Shown one piece after another: positions 31,256 to 39,088 of a stretch of 64,000 bases of DNA (position 1 is its first letter; the number at the start of each line of letters is the position of its first letter). A program made the position numbers and the translations under genes. The stretch comes from Spirochaetales bacterium (GTDB lineage Bacteria; Spirochaetota; Spirochaetia; SZUA-6; RPPD01). The notes under the pieces are model-generated. The model did not search any database, was not told the DNA's origin, and was given only the letters and a program-made list of their open reading frames with translations. The stretch spans positions 82,588-146,587 of the forward strand of contig JAFGJO010000054.1 in NCBI GenBank assembly GCA_016929065.1. The letters run 5' to 3'.

Positions 31256-31942
31256 TTACGCCAGGACCTTGGCATCTTGAGCCAATTTGATTCCGGGTCC
31301 CATTGTCGAAGAGAGCGTGATTGACTTGATAAACTCACCCTTGATATCACCCGGCTTCTTGCTGTTTACCGTCTTGATCACCGTCTTCACATTCTCTGAA
31401 ATCTTGTCAATATCCATGGACACTTTTCCGACTGCCATATGCACAACGCCCGTTTTATCGGCACGGTATTCCACGCGGCCTTTTTTCAATTCTGCAATGG
31501 CGCCCTTGATTTCAAACGTCACAGTCTGTGTCTTTGGATTCGGCATCAATCCGCGCCGGCCAAGAATCTGGCCAAGCTTTCCGACATCCTTCATGAGGTC
31601 GGGAGTTGCAACTGCAACATCAAAGTCAAGCCATCCGCCCTTGATCTTTTCGATGAGGTCGTTGTCGCCGACAAAAGTTGCACCATTCTGACGGGCTTCT
31701 TCGGCCTTTTCACCCTTGGCAAATACCAGAATCCGTTTTTCCCTGCCGAACTGATTCGGAAACACCAGGGTATCACGAACCGTATGCGAAGATTTCAGAT
31801 TGAGTTTCATTGCCAGTTCAACCGTCTCGTCGAATTTTGCAAACGCACAGCTTTTTACGAGCTCTACTGCTTTATCGAGTTGATACTGTTCCTGACGATT
31901 GATCGTTGCTGTTTTTTCAGTGTATTTTTTTCCGTGCTTCAT
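31256..31942 (-). CDS. rplA: 50S ribosomal protein L1
   Basis: This 228-residue L1 has the two-domain core (VELAMKLNLKSSHTVRDTLVFPNQFGREKRILVF, GRRGLMPNPKTQTVT). It forms the mobile stalk that releases tRNA. I chose the ATG at 31942, one base after the rplK stop, with GAGGGGG upstream. An in-frame start six codons earlier overlaps rplK. Confidence 0.96.
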   Translation of the reverse strand: MKHGKKYTEKTATINRQEQYQLDKAVELVKSCAFAKFDETVELAMKLNLKSSHTVRDTLVFPNQFGREKRILVFAKGEKAEEARQNGATFVGDNDLIEKIKGGWLDFDVAVATPDLMKDVGKLGQILGRRGLMPNPKTQTVTFEIKGAIAELKKGRVEYRADKTGVVHMAVGKVSMDIDKISENVKTVIKTVNSKKPGDIKGEFIKSITLSSTMGPGIKLAQDAKVLA

Positions 31943-31943
31943 G

Positions 31944-32378
31944 CTACACCCCCTCAACATTTACACCCATGCTGCGGGCTGTTCCTGCGATAATCTTGAT
32001 TCCCGCTTCAATGTCATTCGCATTGATATCGGGCATTTTGGTGGTGGCAATCTCTGCAAGCTGTGCCTTGTTAATTGTTGCAACCTTTTCCTTGTTCGGT
32101 TCAGATGAACCTTTCTGGATTTTGCAGGCTTTCTTGATCAAGACTGCTGCGGGCGGCGTTTTCATGATGAATGTAAACGACTTGTCCGCATAGACGGTAA
32201 TCACTACCGGAATAGTAAGCCCCTCTTCCATTTTGCTCGTTTTGTCATTAAACTGCTGAACAAACTGAGGAGCACTCACTCCGTGCGGCCCGAGAGCGGG
32301 TCCAACCGGAGGAGCAGGAGTAGCTTTCTTTGCGGGAACCTGCAATTTAATAATTGCGGTAACCTTTTTCTTGGCCAT
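31944..32378 (-). CDS. rplK: 50S ribosomal protein L11
   Basis: This 144-residue L11 begins [30 protein letters not shown], with the proline-rich N-terminal domain bound by thiostrepton, and ends in the rRNA-binding domain ([31 protein letters not shown]). The 243-base leader upstream contains the inverted repeat at 32511-32549. Confidence 0.97.
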   Translation of the reverse strand: MAKKKVTAIIKLQVPAKKATPAPPVGPALGPHGVSAPQFVQQFNDKTSKMEEGLTIPVVITVYADKSFTFIMKTPPAAVLIKKACKIQKGSSEPNKEKVATINKAQLAEIATTKMPDINANDIEAGIKIIAGTARSMGVNVEGV

Positions 32379-32510
32379 AATTTCTCCTTCCCTTGGTACA
32401 AACGCTTTTTATCAAGCTCCCACACAGGGAGGACCTTACCTGCGCCCTGAAAACTTCATAAGCGGTCAGATAAAGTGCGGTTACCGGCACGATACCGGAA
32501 ACCACCTCTT

Positions 32511-32549
32511 GTTTTTCAGATCATGGAACAGTTCCATGATCTGAAAAAC
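32511..32549. repeat. 19-bp perfect inverted repeat in the nusG-rplK spacer
   Basis: GTTTTTCAGATCATGGAAC (32511-32529) and its exact reverse complement (32531-32549) are separated by one base. As RNA this gives a hairpin of about 18 bp with a tiny loop. No U-run follows on either strand, so a normal terminator is unlikely. It lies within the leader of rplKA. It may be a processing site, a NusG- or L1-related control element, or a protein operator. Confidence 0.85.
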
Positions 32550-32621
32550 ACCGGAATTCTTTTACCGAAGCAAGATTCTTCACGAAGGCAATTAAAACTG
32601 CAGTTTTTGGATACCTTCGAT

Positions 32622-33176
32622 TTACACCTTTTCGACCTGCAAAAAATCCACTTCCACCGGGGTCGCTCTTCCAAAAATACCCACCATAACACGAAGCTTG
32701 CCTTTTTCAAGGTTCACTTCCTCAACTGTTCCGGTAAATGTATCAAACGGGCCATCCACGATCTTGACTGATTCTCCGATAGTAAATGACTGTTTTGGCT
32801 TCACCATGCGTTCAGCCTTGATTTCACCTGTTTTCTGAAGTATCGAACGGGCCTCTTCCTGCGAAATCGGCTGCGGTTTCTGATTCATACTGAATCCGAC
32901 AAATCCAGTGACACCCTGAATTTGACGAATATGCGAACAGACTTCTTTCCAGCGCAGTGAAGACAAATCCATTTCCACCAGAATATATCCCGGCAGGAAT
33001 TTTTTTGTTGTCACCTTTTTTTTACCGTCCTTGATTTCCGCGACTTCCTCCTGGGGGACCTTTATATCGAAGATAAATTCCGCCAGATCAGGATTTTTCA
33101 GCAAAACGCGAATTTGACGCTCAACTTTATTTTCATGTCCGGAGTAGACATGAACGACATACCAACCTTTTGACAT
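32622..33176 (-). CDS. nusG: Transcription termination/antitermination protein NusG
   Basis: This 184-residue NusG has the N-terminal NGN domain (MSKGWYVVHVYSGHENKVERQIRV, PGYILVEMDL) that binds polymerase, and the C-terminal KOW domain (IGESVKIVDGPFDTFTGTVEEVNLEKGKLRVMV). It begins 9 bases after secE, in the common rpmG-secE-nusG-rplK order. Confidence 0.98.
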   Translation of the reverse strand: MSKGWYVVHVYSGHENKVERQIRVLLKNPDLAEFIFDIKVPQEEVAEIKDGKKKVTTKKFLPGYILVEMDLSSLRWKEVCSHIRQIQGVTGFVGFSMNQKPQPISQEEARSILQKTGEIKAERMVKPKQSFTIGESVKIVDGPFDTFTGTVEEVNLEKGKLRVMVGIFGRATPVEVDFLQVEKV

Positions 33177-33185
33177 TACCGTACC

Positions 33186-33386
33186 TTATGAAAAATTTGG
33201 AATATTCTCAAAAAGGAAATCTATTCCCTGAAAAAGAATAACATCAATCAATCCAAGCAATAATGCGGTCAGCAATACCGCAACAATAACCACACGAGTT
33301 GACGCCAGAACTTCGTCTTTCGACGGCCAGGTGACCTTTCTGAGTTCTGCATAACTGTCTTTAAAAAACTGAATAATCCGCTTCAT
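33186..33386 (-). CDS. secE: Protein translocase subunit SecE
   Basis: This 66-residue single-span SecE has the conserved cytosolic motif (DSYAELRKVTWPSKDEVLAST) followed by one membrane helix (VVIVAVLLTALLLGLIDVILF). It clamps SecY. The ribosome site GAGG lies before the ATG, directly after the tRNA-Trp gene. Confidence 0.96.
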   Translation of the reverse strand: MKRIIQFFKDSYAELRKVTWPSKDEVLASTRVVIVAVLLTALLLGLIDVILFQGIDFLFENIPNFS

Positions 33387-33405
33387 ATTGTACCTCTATA
33401 AAAAG

Positions 33406-33479
33406 CAGGCCAGGTAGGATTCGAACCTACAACATCCGGTTTTGGAGACCGGCGCTCTAGCCGTTGGAGCTACTGGCCT
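33406..33479 (-). tRNA. trnW: tRNA-Trp (anticodon CCA)
   Basis: The 74-base sequence folds into a full cloverleaf: acceptor AGGCCAG/CTGGCCT, D stem GCTC/GAGC, anticodon stem CCGGT/ACCGG with loop CTCCAAA (anticodon CCA), and T arm GTAGG-TTCGAAT-CCTAC, with G as discriminator. The 3' CCA is not encoded. It sits between rpmG and secE, so it is cut from the same transcript, a widely conserved arrangement. Confidence 0.97.
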
Positions 33480-33494
33480 ATCTGTTGCGCCCTG

Positions 33495-33665
33495 TTATTT
33501 TATTTTTGATTCCTTGTGAACGGTGTGCTTCCTGTCAAACCGGCAATACTTTTTCAGCTCGATTTTTCCCTGTGTGTTCCGTTTGTTTTTCTTTGTTGTA
33601 TAATTCCGCCGTTTACATTCACTACATTGCAACGCAATAAGTTCTACAACTTTCGATTTGGCCAT
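33495..33665 (-). CDS. rpmG: 50S ribosomal protein L33
   Basis: This 56-residue L33 reads [20 protein letters not shown] ... [19 protein letters not shown]. The zinc site is incomplete: Cys14, Cys17 and Cys41 are kept but the fourth position is Asp44. I chose the ATG at 33665 after GAGGAG; an in-frame start nine codons upstream gives a non-family N-terminus. It is the first gene of the tRNA-Trp/secE/nusG operon. Confidence 0.94.
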   Translation of the reverse strand: MAKSKVVELIALQCSECKRRNYTTKKNKRNTQGKIELKKYCRFDRKHTVHKESKIK

Positions 33666-33847
33666 GAACATCTCCTCATATATCGGATACAAATCATATA
33701 CTTTATCATTATGATTTAAAGTATTCCCCTACCTGCTTATTATTTTCCTGTAATACCGCCTGCGGCACATGTCCGGAAGTATAGTTGAACATTGCAGACT
33801 CTTTCAGCATGAAGCGCACGCAAAAGAGACATGTACAAGCGAATGAC

Positions 33848-33877
33848 AAATATACCCACAATTTGGCGTATCTGTCA
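33848..33877 (-). promoter_or_regulatory. Main promoter of the rpmG-secE-nusG-rpl-rpoBC operon
   Basis: Minus-strand TTGACA (33872-33877) and TATATT (33848-33853) are 18 bases apart, with a very A/T-rich segment upstream. The leader to rpmG would be about 175 bases. A second possible start (CTGAAA with TATACT, 18 apart) lies within that leader. The stretch 33666-34160 holds these signals and two hairpins but no gene. Confidence 0.65.
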
Positions 33878-34084
33878 AGGGCTATTGAGTCGGGAAAAAA
33901 TAATTAACAAATATGTATGTATTATTAAATCCACAAAATTAACAATCGTTCCCGACCGTTTCCATGGTGTAAAGATTCTCATTTCTGCACATATTCAGCC
34001 ACGGAGTATTACCCGAAGCACGAAACTCCAAATTCACCGGGCATAGAAAACAAGCATTCCCATACTTTAAAAAACAATCAATCG

Positions 34085-34109
34085 TGCAGTTTTGCTTTGC
34101 AAAACTGCA
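34085..34109 (-). terminator. Likely terminator of the tRNA-Thr transcript
   Basis: TGCAGTTTTGC and GCAAAACTGCA form a perfect 11-bp stem with a 3-base loop. About ten bases later on the minus strand comes a run of six T. It lies 52 bases beyond the tRNA 3' end, behind a second, larger hairpin. The spacing to the U-run is longer than usual, so termination is probable but not certain. Confidence 0.5.
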
Positions 34110-34114
34110 AATAT

Positions 34115-34155
34115 AAGAAGGACATATTTGGGGCCTATCCAAATATGTCCTTCTT
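34115..34155. repeat. 17-bp perfect inverted repeat beside the 3' end of tRNA-Thr
   Basis: AAGAAGGACATATTTGG (34115-34131) and its exact reverse complement (34139-34155) flank a 7-base loop. The stem begins only five bases after the tRNA 3' end, with six or more T on the tRNA-proximal side. It might block 3' exonucleases or position RNase cleavage of the precursor. No role can be assigned from sequence alone. Confidence 0.8.
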
Positions 34156-34160
34156 AAAAA

Positions 34161-34233
34161 AGCCTCCGACCGGAATTGAACCGGTGACCCCCTCCTTACC
34201 ATGGAGGTGCTCTGCCGACTGAGCTACAGAGGC
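34161..34233 (-). tRNA. trnT: tRNA-Thr (anticodon GGT)
   Basis: The 73-base sequence folds with acceptor GCCTCTG/CGGAGGC (one G-U), anticodon stem CCTCC/GGAGG and loop ATGGTAA (anticodon GGT). The T arm CCGGTTCAATTCCGG is also present, with T as discriminator. CCA is not encoded. It has its own promoter at 34287-34315 and hairpins downstream, so it appears to be a single-gene transcript. Confidence 0.97.
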
Positions 34234-34286
34234 GGGGATTGTGAAAAGATTTTCTTTTTTAAAGAAAAGCTTTTAAACAGACCGAC

Positions 34287-34315
34287 ATAATAATCAAAAG
34301 CTTTTCATATGTCAA
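34287..34315 (-). promoter_or_regulatory. Promoter of tRNA-Thr
   Basis: Minus-strand TTGACA (34310-34315) and TATTAT (34287-34292) are exactly 17 bases apart. Transcription would start near 34280, about 47 bases before the mature tRNA. Two copies of the palindrome AAAAGCTTTT (34265-34274 and 34296-34305) lie within and just after the promoter. Confidence 0.75.
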
Positions 34316-34319
34316 TATA

Positions 34320-34364
34320 AAAGAAAAGAACCTGTCCCATCAGTGTACAGGGAGAGGCTCTTTT
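34320..34364 (-). terminator. Terminator after the histone-fold gene
   Basis: AAAAGAGCCT and AGGTTCTTTT pair over ten bases (one G-U), with inner CCC/GGG pairs. The hairpin is followed by CTTTTATA on the minus strand. It lies about 20 bases after the stop of the small gene at 34385-34573 and overlaps slightly with the upstream edge of the tRNA-Thr promoter region. Confidence 0.6.
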
Positions 34365-34384
34365 CATATTGAATGCAGGAAGTC

Positions 34385-34573
34385 TTATGAAAAATCCTTG
34401 TCCATGACTGTTTTTCTGTTTGACGCTTTTGCGTTTGCAATGGCTCCGTCACAAAGTTTTTTTATTCTCACCGACAGCTCGTTTGCGACATTCCCGGCTG
34501 TGTTCATCCCTGATGATTTAATATACGCTTTTACTTTTGACATGACGGCCAATACTTCCTGTTTTTCGTCCAT
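34385..34573 (-). CDS. Bacterial histone-fold protein
   Basis: This is a 62-residue protein. From about residue 14 it follows the histone fold closely: helix 1 KVKAYIKSSG, then NTAGNVANELSVRIKKLCDGAIANAK for the long central helix, then the loop and RKTVMDKDF. Arg53 and Asp60 have the seven-residue spacing of the histone Arg-Asp clamp, and RKTV matches archaeal histones and H4. It ends right after the start of helix 3, as in known short bacterial histones (Bdellovibrio Bd0055, Leptospira). The start has AAGGAG six bases upstream. It would be expected to dimerise and bind DNA. Monocistronic, with its own terminator. Confidence 0.85.
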   Translation of the reverse strand: MDEKQEVLAVMSKVKAYIKSSGMNTAGNVANELSVRIKKLCDGAIANAKASNRKTVMDKDFS

Positions 34574-34606
34574 TGTACGCTCCTTAATGTAATTTCCCTT
34601 TACTCT

Positions 34607-34660
34607 ACTATACTTTGCAAAGTGTCACCAGCACTAATTTCAGTTTTTGCAAAATGTCAA
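34607..34660 (-). promoter_or_regulatory. Histone-gene promoter region with paired operator-like repeats
   Basis: Two similar 16-bp sites, CTTTGCAAAGTGTCAC (34613-34628) and TTTTGCAAAATGTCAA (34645-34660), lie in the same orientation 32 bp apart, about three helical turns. Each contains the palindrome TTTGCAAA. A possible -10 box, TATAGT on the minus strand (34607-34612), touches the first site. The layout suggests a regulator bound at both sites controls the histone gene. The rest of the 261-bp divergent region up to 34834 is A/T-rich. Confidence 0.5.
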
Positions 34661-34834
34661 CGAAAATACTTATTCAAATAAAACAGGTCAAATGGAGCTT
34701 TACAGAATAAATATTCTCAAATTTTCAGGGATTTTGATATTTCCTGAAAACATGTATTGACAAACTGTTCTCTTTGCTTCGACAATGTAATATTATCTGT
34801 TGTTAAATACCTGATTGAAGGAAATTAAGGATAC

Positions 34835-36379
34835 ATGGACAAAACTGAAAGAAAACTGAAAGAACTGTCACTATTGTTTGAATTAAGCCAGGAAATCGGC
34901 CAGAGCCTGAATATACAATCCATAACAAAACCGCTGCTGAAGGTTATGGCTGAACATATGGGAATGCATCGGGGCACCATCTCTTTACGCAACCCCGAAA
35001 CCGATGAAATTGAAATTGAAGAAGCGTATGGTCTTTCCGGCGATCAGCTGAAACGGGGAAAATACAAGCTTGGCGAGGGAATTACCGGAAAAGTTGTCGA
35101 AACCGGAAAACCGATGATCATCCCGAAAATATCGGAAGAGCCGATGTTTCTGGACAGAACCGGAGCCAGAGACAGTCTTGACAAGACAGATATATCGTTT
35201 ATCTGTGTCCCGATAATATACGGAAACAAAACACTCGGCGCAATTTCTGCAGACCGGCTTTTTGATGAAAATGTGACACTCGATGAAGATGTGCGGCTTC
35301 TTTCTATTATAAGCTCCATGATTGCGCAGGCAGTTCAGCTGCGGCTCTCTGCTGAACAGGAACGGATCCGGCTGCGCAAAGAGAATGAACGCCTGCAGGA
35401 AGAACTCAAAGACCGGTTTCGGCCTTCCAATATTATCGGCAATTCAAAAAAAATGCTCGATGTGTATGACCTGATCGCCCAGGTTTCCAGGAGTGATACC
35501 TCGGTGCTGATTCGGGGGGAAAGCGGAACGGGAAAAGAACTTGTCGCGCATGCAATCCATTACAACAGCCTGCGTGCACACAATCCGTTCATCAAGGTCA
35601 ACATTGCCGCACTGCCCGAATCCATGATCGAAAGCGAGCTGTTCGGCCATGAAAAAGGATCGTTTACCGGTGCGATCACCCAGCACAAGGGGCGGTTTGA
35701 ACTTGCAGAAGGCGGGACACTGTTTATTGACGAGATCGGGGATCTATCCCCTCCCCTGCAGGTAAAACTTTTACGCGTGCTGCAGGAAAAAGAGTTTGAG
35801 AGGGTCGGAGGAACAAAAACCATCAAGGTAAAAGTGCGAATTCTGGCAGCGACGCACCAAAATCTTGAAGAAATGGTCGCTGAAAACCGTTTCCGCCAGG
35901 ATCTGTTTTACCGGCTGAATGTTTTTCCCATTCTGATTCCGCCTCTCCGTGAGCGAAAAGAGGATATTCTGCTGTTGTCAGACCATTTTGTCGAGCAATA
36001 CGGCGAAAAAACGCTCAAGGGAATCAAACGCATCTCAACCCCGGCAATCGACATGCTGATGAGTTATCACTGGCCGGGCAATGTCCGGGAACTGGAAAAC
36101 TGCATCGAACGCGCTGTGTTGTTGTCAACCGACGGCGTTATCCATGGACATCATCTTCCTCCGTCCCTGCAGACTGCCGAAGCCACACATACCAGCTTTT
36201 CCGGAGGGCTGGAAGCAGCACTTGAACGGTACGAACGGGAACTCATTTATGAAGCGCTGAAAACAACCCGGGGAAACATGTCCAAAGCTGCAGAGGAACT
36301 GGGAATTACCGAACGGATTATGGGACTGCGGGTAAAAAAATATGATATTGATTTCATGAAACTCCGCGGAAAGGAATAA
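34835..36379 (+). CDS. NifA-type sigma54-dependent activator (GAF, AAA+, Fis HTH)
   Basis: This 514-residue protein has an N-terminal GAF domain (about 20-170), a short coiled linker, and a sigma54-activator AAA+ domain: Walker A GESGTGKE 228-235, the sigma54 loop as GSFTGA 275-280, Walker [12 protein letters not shown]-terminal Fis-type helix-turn-helix ends with [22 protein letters not shown], the wording typical of NifA. No nif genes are in the window and members in non-diazotrophs exist, so I do not assign nifA. The loop has Ser where Ala is usual. ATG follows AAGGA. Its targets are unknown. Confidence 0.9.
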   Translation: MDKTERKLKELSLLFELSQEIGQSLNIQSITKPLLKVMAEHMGMHRGTISLRNPETDEIEIEEAYGLSGDQLKRGKYKLGEGITGKVVETGKPMIIPKISEEPMFLDRTGARDSLDKTDISFICVPIIYGNKTLGAISADRLFDENVTLDEDVRLLSIISSMIAQAVQLRLSAEQERIRLRKENERLQEELKDRFRPSNIIGNSKKMLDVYDLIAQVSRSDTSVLIRGESGTGKELVAHAIHYNSLRAHNPFIKVNIAALPESMIESELFGHEKGSFTGAITQHKGRFELAEGGTLFIDEIGDLSPPLQVKLLRVLQEKEFERVGGTKTIKVKVRILAATHQNLEEMVAENRFRQDLFYRLNVFPILIPPLRERKEDILLLSDHFVEQYGEKTLKGIKRISTPAIDMLMSYHWPGNVRELENCIERAVLLSTDGVIHGHHLPPSLQTAEATHTSFSGGLEAALERYERELIYEALKTTRGNMSKAAEELGITERIMGLRVKKYDIDFMKLRGKE

Positions 36380-36384
36380 TTGCC

Positions 36385-36894
36385 CTACTTTACCAAAACA
36401 ACATGGACAATCTCAAATCCTTCAGAATCGGAAGGCAATTCCATTGAGGCATACAAATTGGTAATGACAGAATCGGGTATCGGATCAGGCCGGTTGTGGT
36501 TGCGTAAAAGGCATTGCTGTATCTCGATATCCAGGAAAATGGCACCGATGGTCTTGTTTATTTTCCTGGCTGTTTCGATATACACTTTCCGTTGTGCAGC
36601 GGTCAAACCGGGATTGTCAACGAGCACTTTCTGATGCGAGAACAAAAGATGCTCATACAATTTTCGTTCGACATGGTTCACCAGGGCTTCATCTTCCTCA
36701 TGGAAAAACTCTTCTTTCCATGGATCGCCGAAATTGGTCATCTCAAACAAAAGATGCCTGATTTCAGCCTGGTTAATCCGCTTTCTGCCGCTTTGCTTGA
36801 AATACTGCCGGGAAAAAACAGATTTTCCCGTGCCGGGGAGCCCGCAAACCAGTATCACGTCGCAGGCATTGTATTTTGAAAGAAGATTCTCCAT
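36385..36894 (-). CDS. P-loop kinase-like protein (AAA_33/zeta-toxin fold)
   Basis: This is a 169-residue protein with Walker A GLPGTGKS near the N-terminus (about residues 17-24), followed by FSRQYFKQSG and a mostly helical body. The overall layout is that of small nucleoside or polynucleotide kinase-like ATPases. The substrate is unknown. I chose the ATG at 36894 after AAGGAGG. It is convergent with the NifA-like gene (5 bases between stops) and is the last of a minus-strand series that starts at 40438. Confidence 0.75.
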   Translation of the reverse strand: MENLLSKYNACDVILVCGLPGTGKSVFSRQYFKQSGRKRINQAEIRHLLFEMTNFGDPWKEEFFHEEDEALVNHVERKLYEHLLFSHQKVLVDNPGLTAAQRKVYIETARKINKTIGAIFLDIEIQQCLLRNHNRPDPIPDSVITNLYASMELPSDSEGFEIVHVVLVK

Positions 36895-36954
36895 AACAGC
36901 CTCCTTTATTCGTTCCATTAAGTATAATAAAAATATCGTGGATTAACAGAAGAA

Positions 36955-37392
36955 TTATTCTTTTGGTTTTTGTTTTCTAATGAGGATGATATGAATGGAT
37001 ACTGCCAAAGCGATGACCGGCAGAATAATCCGCACTGCGATGCTGTCAAATAAAAAAACCGTGGTAAAAAGAATGCTCGTCCACAACACCGAAATTGCAA
37101 AAATCTTTACCCGCACGGGGATCCCGTTGCCCTCATGATAATTTTTGATATATTTTCCCAGGACCGGACTTGCGATTAAAAGCTGATAAAACTTTTGCGA
37201 GCTTCTTGCAAAGCAGGTTGCTGCGAGCAGCAAAAACGGAGTGGTCGGCAGTAACGGCAGAAAAATTCCCAGAACCCCCAGTCCAATAAACACGAATCCA
37301 AGCCCGATCAAAATTACTTTCCCGATTCCGGGAAGCGGCCGCCGGAGAAAAGATTCCCGCCGGGTTTTCGCAGGGACAGGCTGGTCAAACAT
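36955..37392 (-). CDS. DUF454 (YbaN-like) inner-membrane protein
   Basis: This 145-residue protein has the DUF454 core GLGVLGIFLPLLPTTPFLLLAATCFARSS and YIKNYHEGNGIPVRVKIFAI, with about four membrane segments. The family is widespread and its function is not established. It starts 10 bases after the HAD-type gene ends, so it is probably co-transcribed with it. Confidence 0.9.
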   Translation of the reverse strand: MFDQPVPAKTRRESFLRRPLPGIGKVILIGLGFVFIGLGVLGIFLPLLPTTPFLLLAATCFARSSQKFYQLLIASPVLGKYIKNYHEGNGIPVRVKIFAISVLWTSILFTTVFLFDSIAVRIILPVIALAVSIHIILIRKQKPKE

Positions 37393-37402
37393 GATTCAGC
37401 AC

Positions 37403-38137
37403 CTACAATGAACCAAGCAACTGCTCGGTTTCCCAGGCAGTGATGAGGGGGACGCGAAAAGCTCCCGAAAGCCACTCTTGCTGAATGTACCCCCATTCGG
37501 CAAGGCGCACATCAATGCGGGAATCGGTTACATCCAGCAGGTGGCTGATTTGGTCATCGATAAAAACCGCATGGCTGTATTCTGCCTCATCCAGGAGCGA
37601 GGTGATGATCTGCTGTTTGCACCCGGAACCTGAATAGATAATATTATCAACAGGGAATTTCATATCATTTCCGTGAAAAATCTCCGCGATAAACTCTTTT
37701 TTCTTGGTCGAAAGAATGTACAGCTGTTTCTTCCCCAACTGCTTTCGAATTCCCCGCTCCATATGCGGAAACAATGGATTTAATGAGAGCCAGGCGTCCC
37801 GGTCGCTTGAAAGCAGTTCGGTCCTTGCCTGATAAAAAACCTCCTTGTTCTCAGCCATTTGCTCTGGCCCTATACCGGCAATAAGGTCATCAAATTCTTT
37901 CTGCGATGAGATGCTTTTTCCGCCGGCTATCAATTCCTGCATGACGATATAGTCCTCCCCCGACCTGATAAAGGGCCGCAAGGCATGAAATTTCCTTCTA
38001 AAGTCAACCGGCATTTCATTCGGCATCTCGTTTTTGATAAAGCGGTAATACGCGAGCCAGGAACTTGCCAGAGTTTCGGGCAAAGAATCGCAGACAACCC
38101 CGTCAAAATCAAGAATCAGGAGAGTTTTCTGTTTCAT
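37403..38137 (-). CDS. HAD-superfamily hydrolase
   Basis: This is a 244-residue protein with HAD motif I ILDFDGVVCDS at residues 7-17 (nucleophile Asp9, general acid Asp11). The motif II region is LYILSTKK, and motif III/IV is near HAVFIDDQISHLLDV. The long helical cap suggests a C1-type phosphatase. The substrate cannot be told from sequence. It lies 12 bases after the LarC-like gene and 10 before the DUF454 gene. Confidence 0.85.
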   Translation of the reverse strand: MKQKTLLILDFDGVVCDSLPETLASSWLAYYRFIKNEMPNEMPVDFRRKFHALRPFIRSGEDYIVMQELIAGGKSISSQKEFDDLIAGIGPEQMAENKEVFYQARTELLSSDRDAWLSLNPLFPHMERGIRKQLGKKQLYILSTKKKEFIAEIFHGNDMKFPVDNIIYSGSGCKQQIITSLLDEAEYSHAVFIDDQISHLLDVTDSRIDVRLAEWGYIQQEWLSGAFRVPLITAWETEQLLGSL

Positions 38138-38149
38138 GGAAAAACCTTT

Positions 38150-39010
38150 CTATTGGCAATAGACCACACAGCCGTTTTGTATTGATGAGGATTGTGGAAA
38201 CTGACAAGTACCAAATCCCGTACCTTTCACGCCATGAACAGCGACATCCGCAGACCATGCATCCCTGGACTTCCAGCTGCAGCCAAAGGCCGCAAGGATT
38301 GCCGCGCCGGTGGGAGTAAGAAGTTCTTTTGCGACCGGCCCCTCGGCAACAGGGATATCGAAGGCATGGACAATTTCCTTCACTGCAGGCGCCGGAACAC
38401 TGAAGGTTCCGTGCGAAAAGGTAATCATCCCGCCGCCGCTGAATACCGGCGTCAGACAGACGACCTCATGCAGGTCAATGTCCATGGCCTGAAGCGCACA
38501 GGCACTTCCCGCAATATCAACCAGGATATCCTGTGCTTCATGAAGACACGCGGCATGATAATCGTGGTTGTGCGTATGGCTGTGGCCATGGTGATGATCA
38601 TGACTGTCTTCCTGATCATGCCCGTGAACATGGCCGTGTTCGTGCATGTGGTCATGATCAATGACCAGATGCGCACGCACCTCGGCTTCGGACAACACGA
38701 GCAGTACCCGCCGGGCATATTCCCTGTATTTTTCTTCAATATTGTTCTGGTCAAGCGCCTTGTCCAGATATTCAAACAATTTTCCGACAACGACACTCTC
38801 ATCATTCGGCGTATAGGACAGCGACAGCTGCTTTCCGTTTACCCCGTTTCGCTGCAGGGAGAGAATTTCCATTTCACAAGTCCCCAAAAGCCGGGCAGTA
38901 TTCTCCATTACAGACAACACGGTATCTCCCGGAGCACCCGCATCAATCAATGCCGCGATAAACATGTCGCCTGCGATCCCGCTTTGGGGATCGATAATCA
39001 ACCTAGCCAT
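38150..39010 (-). CDS. LarC-like nickel-pincer cofactor protein, LarC1 part only
   Basis: This 286-residue protein begins MARLIIDPQSGIAGDMFIAALIDAG, typical of LarC (DUF111), which inserts nickel into the lactate racemase pincer cofactor. A His/Asp-rich loop (HDHMHEHGHVHGHDQ, about residues 120-155) could bind nickel. It ends near the LarC1 boundary (GTGFGTCQFPQSSSIQNG). The C-terminal LarC2 half, which in Lactobacillus is joined by a frameshift, is not found downstream in any frame before the HAD gene. I chose the ATG at 39010 with AAGGA upstream. Confidence 0.85.
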   Translation of the reverse strand: MARLIIDPQSGIAGDMFIAALIDAGAPGDTVLSVMENTARLLGTCEMEILSLQRNGVNGKQLSLSYTPNDESVVVGKLFEYLDKALDQNNIEEKYREYARRVLLVLSEAEVRAHLVIDHDHMHEHGHVHGHDQEDSHDHHHGHSHTHNHDYHAACLHEAQDILVDIAGSACALQAMDIDLHEVVCLTPVFSGGGMITFSHGTFSVPAPAVKEIVHAFDIPVAEGPVAKELLTPTGAAILAAFGCSWKSRDAWSADVAVHGVKGTGFGTCQFPQSSSIQNGCVVYCQ

Positions 39011-39088
39011 GTCCATTCCTTGGATTAAGATTCTATCATTATGCGTGAAATTTGCAGTTGGTTCAAGAGAGCGGTACCTTATTGATCA

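Noticed and set aside
33939..34202. Minus-strand open frame of 87 codons near tRNA-Thr
   Set aside because: It runs through part of the tRNA gene and two hairpins, so it is not protein coding.
34620..34640. Sigma54 promoter (GG-N10-GC) before the histone gene
   Set aside because: TGGTGACACTTTGCAA has nine, not ten, bases between GG and GC, and the sequence is better explained as an operator-like repeat.
38192..39028. Plus-strand open frame of 278 codons opposite the LarC-like gene
   Set aside because: It mirrors the His-rich loop as Met/Val repeats and has no start signal.
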